A DNA stretch of 64,000 nucleotides from Druceiella hillmani (taxonomy: Eukaryota > Arthropoda > Insecta > Lepidoptera > Hepialidae), in assembly GCA_039881145.1 (NCBI GenBank), contig JAYKKI010000132.1:4157854-4221853 (forward strand). The letters run 5' to 3'. This document shows, in pieces, positions 23,936-36,428 of this stretch (positions are counted from its first letter, which is position 1; each line of letters opens with the position of its first letter). A program made the translations under genes and the position numbers. The notes beneath the pieces were generated by a model. That model worked only from the letters and a program-made list of their open reading frames with translations, did not search any database and was not told where the DNA came from.

Positions 23936-24450
23936 TTAGGATTCCGTACCTCAAAAAGAAAAAGTAACGCTTATAGGGACACTTCGTTTTCCGCTGTCTA
24001 CCTGTCTGTCGAGACCTTTTTTCTTAGGAACGCGTGGAGATATTAAGTTAAAAAATTACATACTCAAGTCTACGGTCTCATGGAGCTATAGTAAATCAAG
24101 CTTCTAAGTCAACACAATAAAAAATACGGTCACTTATGCCGCATATTTTAACATTCGCTATTGAATCAAAACATATGGAAACGTGAAATTTGGTAAGAAG
24201 CAAGGTCTAATAGTAAAAATAAAGGAAAAAATCCGAAAATCGTTAATATGTAATTATATCATATACAACTTTTTTTTAAATTTGCGTCTGTGAAAAACAT
24301 AGTAGACAATATGTTTTTTCTCTAAGAAACTGAAATTTTGCAAATAGTGTGATAGGAATATTATATACAATAAAATGTTCATAAATGCCTAAATGTGTAT
24401 GACCCACCCGTAGTGCGACTTCTATTCATGCTTCATATGTTTTTTAAGGT
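23936..24450 (+). repeat. Near-complete dispersed repeat of the 'TTCCGTACCTCAAAA' type
   Basis: It begins GGATTCCGTACCTCAAAAAG and continues through CTTATAGGGACACTTCG, a CTGTC-rich segment, TTAGGAACGCGTGGAG, GAATCAAAACATATGGAAA, GTGAAATTTGGTAAG and AAAATCCGAAAATCG. It ends in a decayed CCC..GTAGTGCGACTTC...TTTTTT tail. In order, these segments resemble a very abundant non-coding interspersed repeat I know from lepidopteran genomes (TTCCGTACCTCAAAAGG...AACCC...CTCGCACTTGGCCGGTTTTTT). It has no coding capacity. The lepidopteran link is from memory and was not checked by search. The size of about 515 bp suggests a nearly full copy. Confidence 0.75.
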
Positions 24451-24491
24451 AAAAATGAAGACAAGTACTAAGAATATTATTTTAACTTTTG

Positions 24492-24566
24492 AATATATTC
24501 TGAACCAAATTCGAGATACAACTTTTGTGTATTTTAATATATTCTGAACCAAATTCGAGGTACACA
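24492..24566. repeat. 44 bp tandem duplication
   Basis: The unit AATATATTCTGAACCAAATT plus CGAG(A/G)TACA starts at 24492 and again at 24536, with near identity over about 30 bases. Confidence 0.9.
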
Positions 24567-24569
24567 ATG

Positions 24570-27500
24570 TAATTAAAATAGGATTGAACCCTCTTGTATT
24601 TAATTTTCCTTTAGTTTTGTGTTTTTTTTTCCTTATCATTCATAAACAAATTAATAAAATAATATCACCCGTGGAATAGCTAGTTAACAAAATTTTGTAT
24701 TTAAACTGCAAATCTATGTAAATTTTCATTGAAATTACGTGATATGTTAAATGCTGATATTATTATATTTATATGGTAACCAAAAGTAGAATCATCTCAC
24801 AAAATATGTTGTGTACCAAATTTAGCTTCGGGTAATGAAAAATATTATCATATTTTCAAATCTGCTCTTTTTATTTACTTAATTTGTTATTTTTGTGAAT
24901 GTTCCTAACAGAAATGGCGAATCTAGTCAATTTTGCTAAGAAAGTTTAAGAAATGCATGTCTTTCATAGTTTCTCTGTAAAGGAATATCAAATATCTATG
25001 GATAAATCAAAGCCCAACATGATTAACGCCCGTACACGACAAGAAATCCTAAACTACAGGATCGCGTTCCTTCTTATACAAAGTAAAATTTGCTATTGCG
25101 TTAAGTAAACAAAAAAAATGTGCACCTGTGTAGATACTCAGCACGACCGTTGTTGTGGTTTGATTATTGGGAATCACTTTTAGTAGACCGTTTGTTTGAC
25201 AGAAGCTCAATAATATAATGATGTATTTAGCAAAAAGTGAAGTACGCTTCACGATACATCAAGGGTGCTAGCAAAGACAATAAGCGATAAATCAAAGTTA
25301 GGCTCGCTGACATGATAACCATATAAGGCCTAGAAGATTAAATAGCTAGCCGCTTGACTGCGTACACGTATGAGTAAAGAGGTATAAGTAGGCATATGTT
25401 TCAAATAAAAGTCAGTAAAAGCAACTTCAATACAAAGCTTTATCGAATTGACTGTTAATATAAAATAGAGAAATTATGAAAAACTTGACCCTTGTTAACG
25501 CAAGGCTGAAATAAAATTCGTATAAAATTCTGAGAAAAGTTTTACGATTACTCATAAATTTAAGTTTCACACATCACTTAAAACATAAATTCTGTATTTT
25601 AAATGTCAAAAAATTATAAAACTTATTTATCAGGATATATAAAACTACGTTATCAGGATACAAATTTTGATGATTCGATTTTTCCGAAACGTATGAAAAA
25701 AAATATGAATACACTGCACTAAACGAGTAAAAAAGATAATTTAGGCATAAATAGTATCGTAAACACCCTTGACAAATTTCCGCAATGGCATTGGTGGTAG
25801 TAAAACACCTCTCCATAATGCTCATGTTATCCGCACTCGTCTTATTATTTTTGTGACCAACTTTCCTGATGCTTTTTAACCAATTTAATGTTTAACCCAC
25901 CGTATTAAAATGAATTTACTTTCGAAACATGAGCCTTTTTAATGCGGGCACCAATGAACGTTGCAAAAAAATTGGTTACTTAAAAAAGTTCCTTCAGCAT
26001 TTTTAGATTGTACGACAAATCAAAATTGTTTTTGCAAATTTTTTTATATTGTCTCGAATATGCAAATAACAAAATCCATAAATTTTTACTTTTTCAGAAA
26101 AATAAATAACTGGATTCAAAAATTCCACATAAATATTGTTTTAAAATAGTTTTTACCGAAATTTTCCTTCATTAATTTTTAGATCGCTTTTACAACTTTT
26201 CGAACGTTTATGGCTCAATAAACTTTATTTGTAAGTAATAATTTACTAATAGTTGATTGTCGCATGCAAATTTTTAAGCTATAAATCCATAATTATAAAC
26301 ACCACCTGAATAAAACTGCGTGTAAGTCTTTTTACCATACACCTCTTTCTGTTGAACTAACCTAAACCAGAAGTGAAACAAAAATTTAAAATGCCTACAT
26401 TATTACACAGACTTTACACAGAAAAAGAAATATCTAGCTGTTTATATATTTACGGGATGAAAGTTTGGAGATTGAGTTTTTTGTTCAAGATAATTTTATT
26501 TTTTGATGCGACCAGGTATAAAAAACTTTTCGGGCATGGGAAAACAATCGCACGCAAATGAACGACAACTTCTGTAGAAATAATTTTATACTTTAATAAT
26601 TTGGCTAAAAAATTTACATGGCATCGTCATCTCTATCTAGTTTTTAAGAGGAGGAACGAATATTAATAGCAGGTATTTAAATAATTTTAGCCATTTTGCC
26701 ACTGCTCTCTATTATTTATTTAATTACTTTTAAAATAATTTAATTTCAATATACTAGATACCATTGAGTTTTTCCAAAAATAACTGCACTGTTATTATTT
26801 TTTAGTGCCTTATATAGTCAGGTTATAATGATTAATTAATAAAATAAATGCTTCAAAACAATTTAAAAACAACATATTTCAATATTAGGAAGTATCACTA
26901 TCCAGCACGATTATCAAGAATCAAAAGCAAATGCAACGTGATAATTATGTATATGACTATTAGTTTACTTAAAAAAATATGAATATTAATTGCAATATAT
27001 CTTTGCTCACGGACATAAAAGTTAAATATAGTATTTTCTAGTTTACACACATTCAAATGCTGCATAATAATATAGACTACATATTCCATATTTGTTTTTT
27101 TCTGTGAGCCTAACTAATAAACCACATTTATACTAAAACACCTTGGATTTAATATAGGTTATACAGGACTTGCCTATTTGTTCATTAATTTCAAAAGCAC
27201 CTTTTTTCTTTGTTCTTTCGGTTGTGTCTTGTTTTGAATTTGAGTCCATATGTTAATGTCCATTATCTTGTGAATATGTACAAACGAAAATGTTTACTTT
27301 AAATACTTAAATAAAGACCTATTATTTTAAATGTTTAATGCTAATATTTTCATACATCTATGAATACATAGATTTAGTTACTTATTTTTATGAAATTCGT
27401 TCGTCTAATCATTCAAAGAAATGCAAAAAAGACTAATTAAATTAAGGTTTTTAAAAAAACAAGTAATTACTTCTGGAATGGTCATATTAAAATACCTTAT

Positions 27501-29544
27501 TAATACTATTAAATTAACATTATTTGATAAAGACTAATTCACCTAAATTTTATAATTTAATACTTAAACGAAATTAGGTATAATAATTGTCATAAAAATA
27601 TTAGGATTAAAATTAATATAACGCAAAAGAAAATTATCTTTATTTTATTGTTATAAACATCTAAATTTTATGCGTCTATCATTAAATTTTTTTAACTGAT
27701 AACTTATTTTAATTTTAAGAAAAATTCGCGAAGGGAAAATCTTTGAAACAAATATTTTCATAAAGAAATTAAACTTAACACATGCATTAAATGTAAATTA
27801 CACGTTGGATTTAGCGAAACAGTAATGAAAGAAATCGTTAAAACAATTTACTTGAAAAATAATTTTAAAAAAATTATTTTCATTCAGAGACTCGATCTAT
27901 ATAAATCTCAGGAAATTTACAAATTCTAATTTATATTTTAATAACAATGTAATAAACATAAAATGAGAGTGAGCTAAAGGCCGTTAAATAAACTAAAGTA
28001 ATCGGCCGAAAGTAATTAAATTTTTCTCTGAAACGAAATGCGATTCTTATTTAGACAATTAAGTGAAAACGGTTTTTCATTATTGAACAATGGAATTATG
28101 GAATATACTGCCAAATTAAAACTAAATAAGCAAATGTTTAGAAGATTGAAATATTGATGTTGAATATAACCAGCCGAAAATAACTGTAATGAAAACACGG
28201 CGATGATTTTCTTACATTATGTTGCCTCCATTTTAGTATTAAAATATGTTGACACGAGTAATATAGAATATTCCAACTCACTTGTAGGACTCCCATCTCG
28301 TTAATTTTTTTCTTGCATAAAGGAATTCCAGAATTTAGTTTTTTACTATTTTTTCCATTTGAAACTTTGATAAACTATTCTATAAAATTAAATGCAACCT
28401 GTCAAAAATTTAGATATGGTGTTTTTGCTTGGGGGACGTGAAGCACAGATGAAAACAGAAAGTGAAAAGTTGAATGCTTAAAGTGAAAAGCTTTATTGAA
28501 CATTATTTGTGTTTGACTTTATTACCATTGTTGCCGGGTGAAAGTTCTTTTCGAAATAAGACGCTTTGATCATATAGTTAACCATCCATGGTGCTCTCTT
28601 CTAAGCGATTGCATAATTTTGACATGAGCGGTATGTCCATTCGGAGCCCTATATGGGTGTTAATCAATATATCTTTAGAAAACTTACTCCTTTCCACTGC
28701 AAATACATTTCTAGACGATTATACGATCTATTTATATTTAGTTCCTCATCAGTATCATTTCAATAATTTTGTTTTGTTATGAAGAAAAAAAAATTGTCAT
28801 ACTTAATATTAAAAAAAAAACAAAACTACCAGTGCTTAGTTTCATTACAGTTTAAATACCTTTTCCCTTATCTTGGATCCATATTTTAACTTTCGTTGAA
28901 TATATACCATATAATGACCATCTAATTAAATCTATTATTTTCACAGAACCCTAAATACATTATTCGGCAGATATCTAGTTACCTTGAGGGGGATTAATAA
29001 TAAAAATAAATTTACATATGCATGTTAAAATGAGTATTCGTGGTGTATATTCTTAACAGATGTCAAAGTTCGACGTGTGTAATTTTTTGAATTTACAGAT
29101 TACGATATGGATCAACGTTGAGATCCTGCCCTTAAGTTAATTTTCAATAGCGATTTCCACGGTAATTTCAAATATTGTGTTAATCCACTTAAGATGTATT
29201 ATTTAGCGGGTTTAGTAACATGTTGTTTAGCGAAGTCTTTGATTTTTTTAACTAAAACCATGCCAATTATTCCTTCAAGTTGCCGTTCATAGCACTAGAG
29301 CTGCATCTGGTATTACAACCTGAGTTTTTCCTGTGGCGCCTACAGAATGTTTCATTATGTGCTAAAATAATCATTAATATTGTGATATTAGGGACAGACC
29401 GTGGCCATTCAGTAAAATGCCTTAGTATTCAGGACTTGTAATCAATGGATATAAGCCGAAAGCAACATACTACTTAAATGGTAAAACTTACTTGTTAAAA
29501 GTTATACCTCATTTAATTTGTTTTAGTATCGAATAATAGTTTCC

Positions 29545-29548
<4 letters not shown>
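24570..29548. other. AT-rich DNA with no recognisable gene
   Basis: I could support no gene across this long stretch. Slightly GC-richer patches occur at about 25020-25420 (with a GTGAAG-TACG-CTTCAC hairpin at 25238-25253), 28420-28680 and 29100-29340. The minus strand of the last contains an open segment including LEGIIGMVLVKKIKDFAKQH near 29215-29310, which looks coding-like but has no family I recognise. Confidence 0.4.

Positions 29549-29602
<54 letters not shown>
29549..29602. repeat. (TA)n microsatellite
   Basis: Uninterrupted TA array of about 54 bases. Confidence 0.98.
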
Positions 29603-29606
<4 letters not shown>

Positions 29607-30929
29607 GAAAGTCTTTTTTCAACCCATCCAAAGAATTCCACCGACCGTTGAAGCCAAGTACGCTGAACAGGCCTGTAATGCATTTACCTGAATATAAAAG
29701 TTGATTATAAGGTTCCTGAGCTACTTCAGTTGTCAGGTTTTTCTGACATCACGTAAGGAAATCAGTTTAGCGTTCTCACCAAGAATTTTTCTTAAAAAGG
29801 AGATAAAATGTACATAATGTATCTCACCCACGCAAATATCATGGTAAATACAATATTTCCAGCCACATTTCCACGAATATTTTAAGCCGGTTATATTTTC
29901 TCACCATTCAAAAAACAAAATTTATCTGGTAAATAAATAAAACGTTTGCGACATATATTATTTTCATAATTAAAACTGCGTAAACAAGTCGCTGTGAGAC
30001 GTCCTTTCATACAAAGTGTTCTATACGTGAAGTGAAATTACCTACGATGATAAGGATGTAATTTGGAGTCAAAATTAAATGATTATAATTCTAAAACTTA
30101 ATACAAGTAAATAATGATCCATAATTTAAACACCCGATTTAGTCATCCAAATTGGTCTTCCGTCTGGCTGAGCGCATATAGGCATTGACGTAATGGAGAA
30201 TCATATTACGAGGGCATCGCTATCAAACATATTCCAAAACAAAAAGCAAACAATTAATGGTATACCAATCTACAGTGAGTTTCTTTTATTTTCCGCAATA
30301 ATCGATACAAAAAAAATCGTATATGCGCAGAATAAGAAGGCGTGGTTTTTTCCAGCACTTTGTTCTTTTTTCGTCATTTCCGCTAAGTTTTTACAAGGAC
30401 ACACACATTACGCAAATTGCCTGTTAGTTTCATGTCCTTGGTATGTAATGTATAGCTTGTGTTACCCATAATGATATCTAATATAGCACTTGAATTGATT
30501 TTCATTGAATTTTTCTAACATATGACGATATCAATCTACGTAACACAAAACTTTTTAAAGCCTAAATGTTTATTTAAAATTTTGTACGCTTGAGTCAAAA
30601 CTCACACTTACCAAAATCTGTTGATCGGTCTCTCTTTTGTCGTCTTGTTCATGGGGGGCAAAGCATTGATTTAGTGGTCACTATTGAGGAACGTCTCCCA
30701 GGCAAACCGTTACTGAAATTGGTGTGAAGAGGCTTGATATCATTAAACTAGTTGTAAACAGAAAAACTTGTTTAGAAAATACCAACAGAAGTCTATTACA
30801 AATTTGTTATTCATTACGATGTATTGAGTTCCGTGGATTTTAAGATAATCAAGACATTTAAAACTTTCGCAACTAATTGAGTTAGTAAATACTTTGAAAG
30901 AAGTACTGTGTACCCTTTAATGTGTATAT
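29603..30929. other. No recognisable gene; GC-richer patch at 30600-30740
   Basis: The minus strand of 30600-30660 has a short ATG frame (MNKTTKERPINRFW) running into a good splice donor (TTTTG/GTAAGTG). It is too short to call. The remainder is featureless. Confidence 0.35.
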
Positions 30930-32491
30930 ATGTCTAAGTGTATACAACATTGTCCTTTCCCGTATACAGATGCAGTTATGTCAATTGCAACAGGAATAAC
31001 TGGTGATGACAATATCAATTTTTATAACGCATTTGAAGAGGGATTAAAGATAATGAAAAAGACAGACGGACAAAATTTGAAGCAACAAAAATTATCCCAT
31101 AAGGATAAAGTCAATACTTTATTGGTAACAAAAAAGAGTAAAATTCAGGTAAACAATGAATTTGTTGCAATTGATTTGTTGCTGATATTCCAACGTATTT
31201 GTATATTGAAAAATTCCGATGAAAAACTTAAAACTTACATGAATTAAGAACCAGCGCCCTATCCTCTTGCTCTCTTTGAGGATGACTTAATTCGCAAAAC
31301 AAAGAAATCAACATTCTATGATTTATTTCCAGAAGTTGCGATAACTATTCATAATGTACATGACTTTTATTACATATTGATAGAGGTATGTTATTATACC
31401 GATGTAAATGGCAACTATAAGAAAAAATGGGAGCTATATGCAATCATTATGTCAGATATTTAAATTTATATTTACGGCGAAAATGTAAATACAGTTTTCG
31501 ATGGTTATGAAAAAGATAGCATAAAATTAGTTGAAAGAAATCATCGTGCATTAAAAAATAAATGTCCTGATGTCGAATTAATTGAAAATACACCGCTTAA
31601 AATGGCCCAAGAGAAATTTCTTACAAATAGCAAAAAAAAAAGTCGACTTATAGAAATATTGAGGCAAAAATTATATGAAAACAATATTTTTTCATGTCAG
31701 GCGGAAACTGATGCGGACAGATTGATTGTTGAAACAGTGATTAATTTACAGTCGAAAATTATTACAGTAGTTTCCGAAAATATGGACGTATTGGTTCTTT
31801 TAACTGCACTAACTCCCAACAACCGTGAAATTTATTTTCAAAAACCAACTCGTGGAAAACTTGCACAGAATTTTTTTTCATCTAAAGCTTAGAGAACTCA
31901 TTACCAAAATGCAAGGAACATATTCTTTCCTTACACGCCCTCACTGGATGTGATAAGACGTCAGCTTTTTTCAAAAGAGACAAAAACAAGTTTGCTACAA
32001 ATTTTACAAAATGCACAGATTTACATGACGATGCTGAAGTATTTAAAAATGTTAATGAAGATCCTGACAATATTTTTAAAGCTTATGTAGCATGCATGTT
32101 GACTTTATATAGTGCTCCCAAAATAACAAAAGATTTAAATACGTTAAGTTTGTATTCTTTCATAAAGGTCACAGCCAAAAGTATCGGCGTTCAATTGCCA
32201 TCTCTGATACCGACATCTGATGCAGCATTTAATCATTTAAAAAGAGTATATCTACAGGTCCAGATATGGTTAGTAAATAATATTTCTATTGAAAATTGGG
32301 GATGGAAGTACGTTTCTAACGAACTTGAGCCAATAATGATGAACAAATCTCCAGCTCCAGATAATTTGCTCAAAATGTTATTTTTCAACTGTAAAAGAGG
32401 GTGTGGAAATACTTACGGATGCCGAAAAAGTTGTTTTAATGCGTCTCCTGTTATAAAAATAAATGAAGTAGAAGATACTGATGAAAACTAA
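30930..32491 (+). pseudogene. Broken copy of an uncharacterised arthropod multi-copy gene (VFDGY / HALTGCD family)
   Basis: This is the largest coding relic here, about 520 codons in several frames. In order: an N-terminal helical part ending AIDLLLIFQRI (30930-31247); after an in-frame TAA at 31245-31247, EPAPYPLALFEDD; YVRYL in a shifted frame near 31440-31460; then YGENVNTVFDGYEKDS, VERNHRALK, QEKFL, and QAETDADRLIVETV, VLLTAL, NNREIYFQKPTRGK to a stop at 31892. A shift near 31883 leads to KEHILSLHALTGCDKTSAFF, then FNHLKRVYLQVQIWL, WGWKYV, PAPDNLLKMLFFNCKRGC and GCRKSC, ending at the TAA at 32489-32491. The order matches a widespread uncharacterised arthropod protein that I recall as multi-copy and transposon-like. 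The VFDGY...DADRLIV...HALTGCD series suggests a PIN/FEN-like nuclease fold, which is inference. There are no introns, and an AATAAAAAAA run lies about 80 bp after the stop, which would fit a retrocopy. Confidence 0.88.
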
Positions 32492-34324
32492 AAAATGAAA
32501 CATAAGGAATTTATTGTAAGCAATGTTTGCCATTATGTATTTGAGTTGAAAAGCCTGAGGTGCTTTCCTCAATAAAAAAAATTGTTTTCATGAACGAAAT
32601 TGCTTACAATTCAGTTAGATTTCAAGACAAAGCGCCCCATGCATTTGCAGGCCAATATTTTGTAAAATCGTGATTCTTCAAACTTTTAATTATTTTGATT
32701 TTTCAGACAGTTCGTCAATACACCATATTTTAATATTCTAAAACTCTTAAATCTATCAATTATTGACGGAAATGAAATTAATTTTTAAAGAAAGTTAAAA
32801 AATAAATAAAACATGAAATTACATATAATGAAAAATTAAGGATAAATGTGGAATGGTTACATAAAAAAAATAATATACAGATATTTCAAGATGCTACTTG
32901 GGAAATTTAAAGATTTTTAACCAGATTTGTTGTATATATTGGAAAATTAACTACGAATCTAAAACATCGAGATGCATTTAATATTGGGTTGTGAGATATA
33001 AAGAAAATGTAACTAGCATTTTGAAATAGAGCGTTGAAAACATGATGCGTTCCAAAGTGTATGACATTTTATGAGTACTTCTTATATTATGAAGTTAAAA
33101 CCAACTCAGTGAAATAATATAGTTTTCCAAATATATCTCATTTATCTAGTGGACATTTCTAGTGTCGAAGGCTCCTAATGCGATATGCTATATGTACTCA
33201 GTACAAATCTAAAGGTAGAACTGAATTTAATACTCTCCCATTTAATGCTCACACTTTGCACTAAGATCGATTGGTAGTTAAAGTTTGAAACAGAACTAAT
33301 TTACTCCTGGTAGTTTAACTTTCTTGTCACTGCATCAAAGTTACTTGATAGGAACCAAAGTTAAATTTCTATGCAAGTGTAAGGGCGATATGTCCCTACA
33401 TAATCTAAAAGATGCCACCATAAACGTTAGACAATTTATGCAATACAAAATAAATAACCAGACAATATACGTTTATTAAAGCTGAAACTTTATTTCGAAA
33501 TAATAAAAGTCGTTGACGTATTTACATTAATACTCTTTAAAAATATTTTAAAATCAATTTAATGAAATTACGAATAGGTAATGAATTTGGAAAAGAAAAC
33601 AGTAAATGAAATTTAAGTCACCATATAAATATATTTTGCTCTTTTTTATTTTAACATCATTCGACGTAAACATTTAATAAATGTAAAGGCTTTTCGGGAA
33701 CATGCGATTAAAGTATTGAGTAGAATTGCACTAGACATTTCATTCAAAAGAAAAAGAGGAAGATAAAATTTGCTTAAAGTATATATATTTTTTTGTCTTG
33801 GAATATTAGGAAAAAATTTGCTCACAAACGAAATTTAATGCAAAGATTGAATGAGAACTTAAAGTATTTTTGTAAAAATATAACCAAAAATACATATATA
33901 ATCATAATATTGATGGCAAATACGTTGGTTAAAAGTGTGTTTCGTAAATGCACTTGCTTTTTGTCTTCTTCATCATGTTTCCAAATAATAAATCAACAAA
34001 GTAAGGTGGGTATTGATTTATCAATCACTAAACAGTGAATTTGCTCGTTAGCAACAATGAATCCGAAATTATACTAAAGTTCAATAACAAGTGTAAACAT
34101 ACTCCATTACTAGTTTACACTAGGAATATTCCATTGCATAATAGATATTGCTCATCAAGTTTAATAAATTCATTTAATGACGATGTATGCTATTTATCAC
34201 TAAGAACGATCTTACGGGGACGACGGGTTTAGATCGCGTTGTGTTAGAAGTTTCACCTTACCCTATAAGTCATGTCTTTTGAGAGAGTGAATTAACACCA
34301 ACTTGACACCAATACTTTAAATTG
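32492..34324. other. AT-rich DNA with no recognisable gene
   Basis: The first 150 bases may be the 3' untranslated part of the broken gene above. The segment 32613-32635 (TTCAGTTAGATTTCAAGACA) is nearly identical to part of the element at 42291-42438. Nothing else is supported. Confidence 0.45.
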
Positions 34325-34392
34325 TTCAAAAATACGCACAATTTTCTTTCACACTTTCACACTTCAAAAATACGCACAATTTACTTTCACAA
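34325..34392. repeat. 38 bp tandem duplication
   Basis: TTCAAAAATACGCACAATTT followed by (T/A)CTTTCACA starts at 34325 and again at 34363, with one difference over about 29 bases. Confidence 0.92.
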
Positions 34393-36146
34393 CAGTTTAC
34401 AAATGTCTTAGTCTAACGAACAGCGTGATATTAAAACCTAACAAAAAATGTAATTAACAGAATCCCTAATGTGGCAACGAAATCTCAATTGTAGACCAAC
34501 CCGTCATTCCGAGAAACTCAAATATACTTCTTACATATGTTACTTCTATAATAATTGAGGAAGGAAATATTCTCATGAAATATTCTCATAATTTGAAGCT
34601 ACCGCATCACATATATTTTTAAAATAAGAAAATATGGTTCTTCCAATATGTGGAATGTCAAATGAAAATGAAGGTCATTGTTGATAGTTGTTCTGCAAGT
34701 TGTATGTGAACGAAATCAATCACAAAACTAAAGAAAAAAAAGTAAATAAAAAATTGTATTTATTTTGTAACTATAAATACTACATAAACTAATCAGAGAA
34801 TTAAACATTTTTTTAAGTTAAACGCTGGATAGTATTTAAAAAAATCTGTAAAACCGTGCTCTGTATTTTTGCTACGTGCATGTCCGTTTACAATTTGACG
34901 GCTGGACATGGTTATATTATGAAAATATTTAAAATTTCATTAGATCCATTAACTTTTATATATGAGCAATATTAACGTTGGCATATACATATTGAAAATA
35001 TAATTACTAACATTATTGTATATTTTTAAAAATATATAAAATGTTATAGACTAGACAAGAGTAAAACCAATTTATTATGAATTATAATAATTTACTGTCA
35101 ATTACAGGCCAATAGCTTGGGGTGGACTAACCAAATCTCTAACAAAACCTTTAGTTTTTGCGTAAAGAGCACTATTATGAGTGATTGCAAAGATATCAAG
35201 GGGATATTTGACTCACTTACTTTTTACAGAGTTTGAAAATTTCTTTCTATTTTCGACAATTTCGAATTACAACTTTATAACTGGTAAAACTATTATTACT
35301 GACTAAACTCGCTACGGACAATGAATACACAAAACTGGGCAACATATCGTACATACTTAAAATATTCTTGACGTTTTTAAAAGGAAGATTACGAGCTTGT
35401 TGTTTCATGAGATATAACTAAGGCTTAATTATTAAATACATTAAACACATTCAATCCAAACTATTAACGTACCGGAAGTGATTGGTATGTGGATGCTATT
35501 GTGTGTATATTTATGCGTAAGTGTGAGTATGAGAGGAGACGAGTGCTTTTTTATTCATTTTAAATTACTATGTATAAACATATATTGTGGTACTTATATG
35601 ACATACGTACAAGAATTTTTTTTGTATAGATGCATATATGTGCTTGTATAAATTTGAGAAATACAAGCGTCCGCATTACTATTATTTTTTGTATCATACA
35701 CCATATCAATCAAATATAAAATACTACAATCCCACTGTCAGGTAAACCACCAACAAATACGGTTTATGAAGCCTTGCGCAACCCCGTAGCATATTCTGGG
35801 AAAAATTCCAGTTATTTTGTAGGAATACCATATGATATTTAATTATATAAAGTTTGCATATAATGCCCGCATTATTTATTCATTATTTATGTGTAATAAG
35901 AAATTTGTAATTTAAAGAATTGTAAACGATATAATAAGGGAAGTAAATATATTAATAACAGTAAAAAAATACTTGATTAGGACGATAAAGCAATAAAAAA
36001 TTTGGTTTCCAAGATATGCTTATAATACTATCTGTTGCTATGAAAAACTAGAAGAAACCACAACAACTTTGTGTTGTAGTTTAGGTCACATATGGTGAAA
36101 TCGCTGGATACTCCATATCTAGTAGGGACATGTAGGAATACTTGAT
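34393..36146. other. AT-rich DNA with no recognisable gene
   Basis: A weak CATGTCC...GGACATG inverted repeat lies at 34879-34910. Nothing else is supported. Confidence 0.45.
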
Positions 36147-36428
36147 TTGAAAGCTGTTTATAGTAAATCTAATAATTCAATCTTCCATTTTTCCAAAGTA
36201 ACAACACATTGGTTAAAGGATATTTCCAACGCAAACGGAAAAATAATTCAAGGTCATTTATCTATAAAAAATCTTATAAGAAAACTTTCAGTAAAAGAAT
36301 TATTAGAAGAATACTTTATGCATAATAAAAACAATTTTTCTTTGAAGATGAAGGAAATGAGAAATTATATACAAGGATGGATGTCGTCTAATTTATTGAA
36401 TGCACTAAAACAGTTTTTTATTTACTGA
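36147..36428 (+). pseudogene. Open frame of 93 codons leading into repeat copy 1, unrecognised
   Basis: The frame (first codon TTG) has a well-mixed composition: VTTHWLKDISNANGKIIQGH, then KLSVKELLEEYFMHNKNNFS, then MRNYIQGWMSSNLLNALKQF. That is unlike the AT-noise peptides elsewhere, and its C-terminal third is shared at DNA level with copy 2 near 40380-40440, so it is a real duplicated coding relic. The amphipathic, Lys/Leu/Asn-rich character suggests a helical soluble protein. I do not recognise the family and assign no function. It ends at a TGA at 36426-36428, and the related coding continues downstream in another frame, so the parent gene was longer. Confidence 0.45.

Noticed and set aside
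25049..25252. 67-codon minus frame with a signal-peptide-like start
   Set aside because: It begins at a non-ATG codon, has no recognisable mature protein and no regulatory context.
30193..30471. 92-codon ATG frame with mixed composition
   Set aside because: No motif or family resemblance and no splice signals. Its Cys/Tyr/Phe-rich end looks like background.
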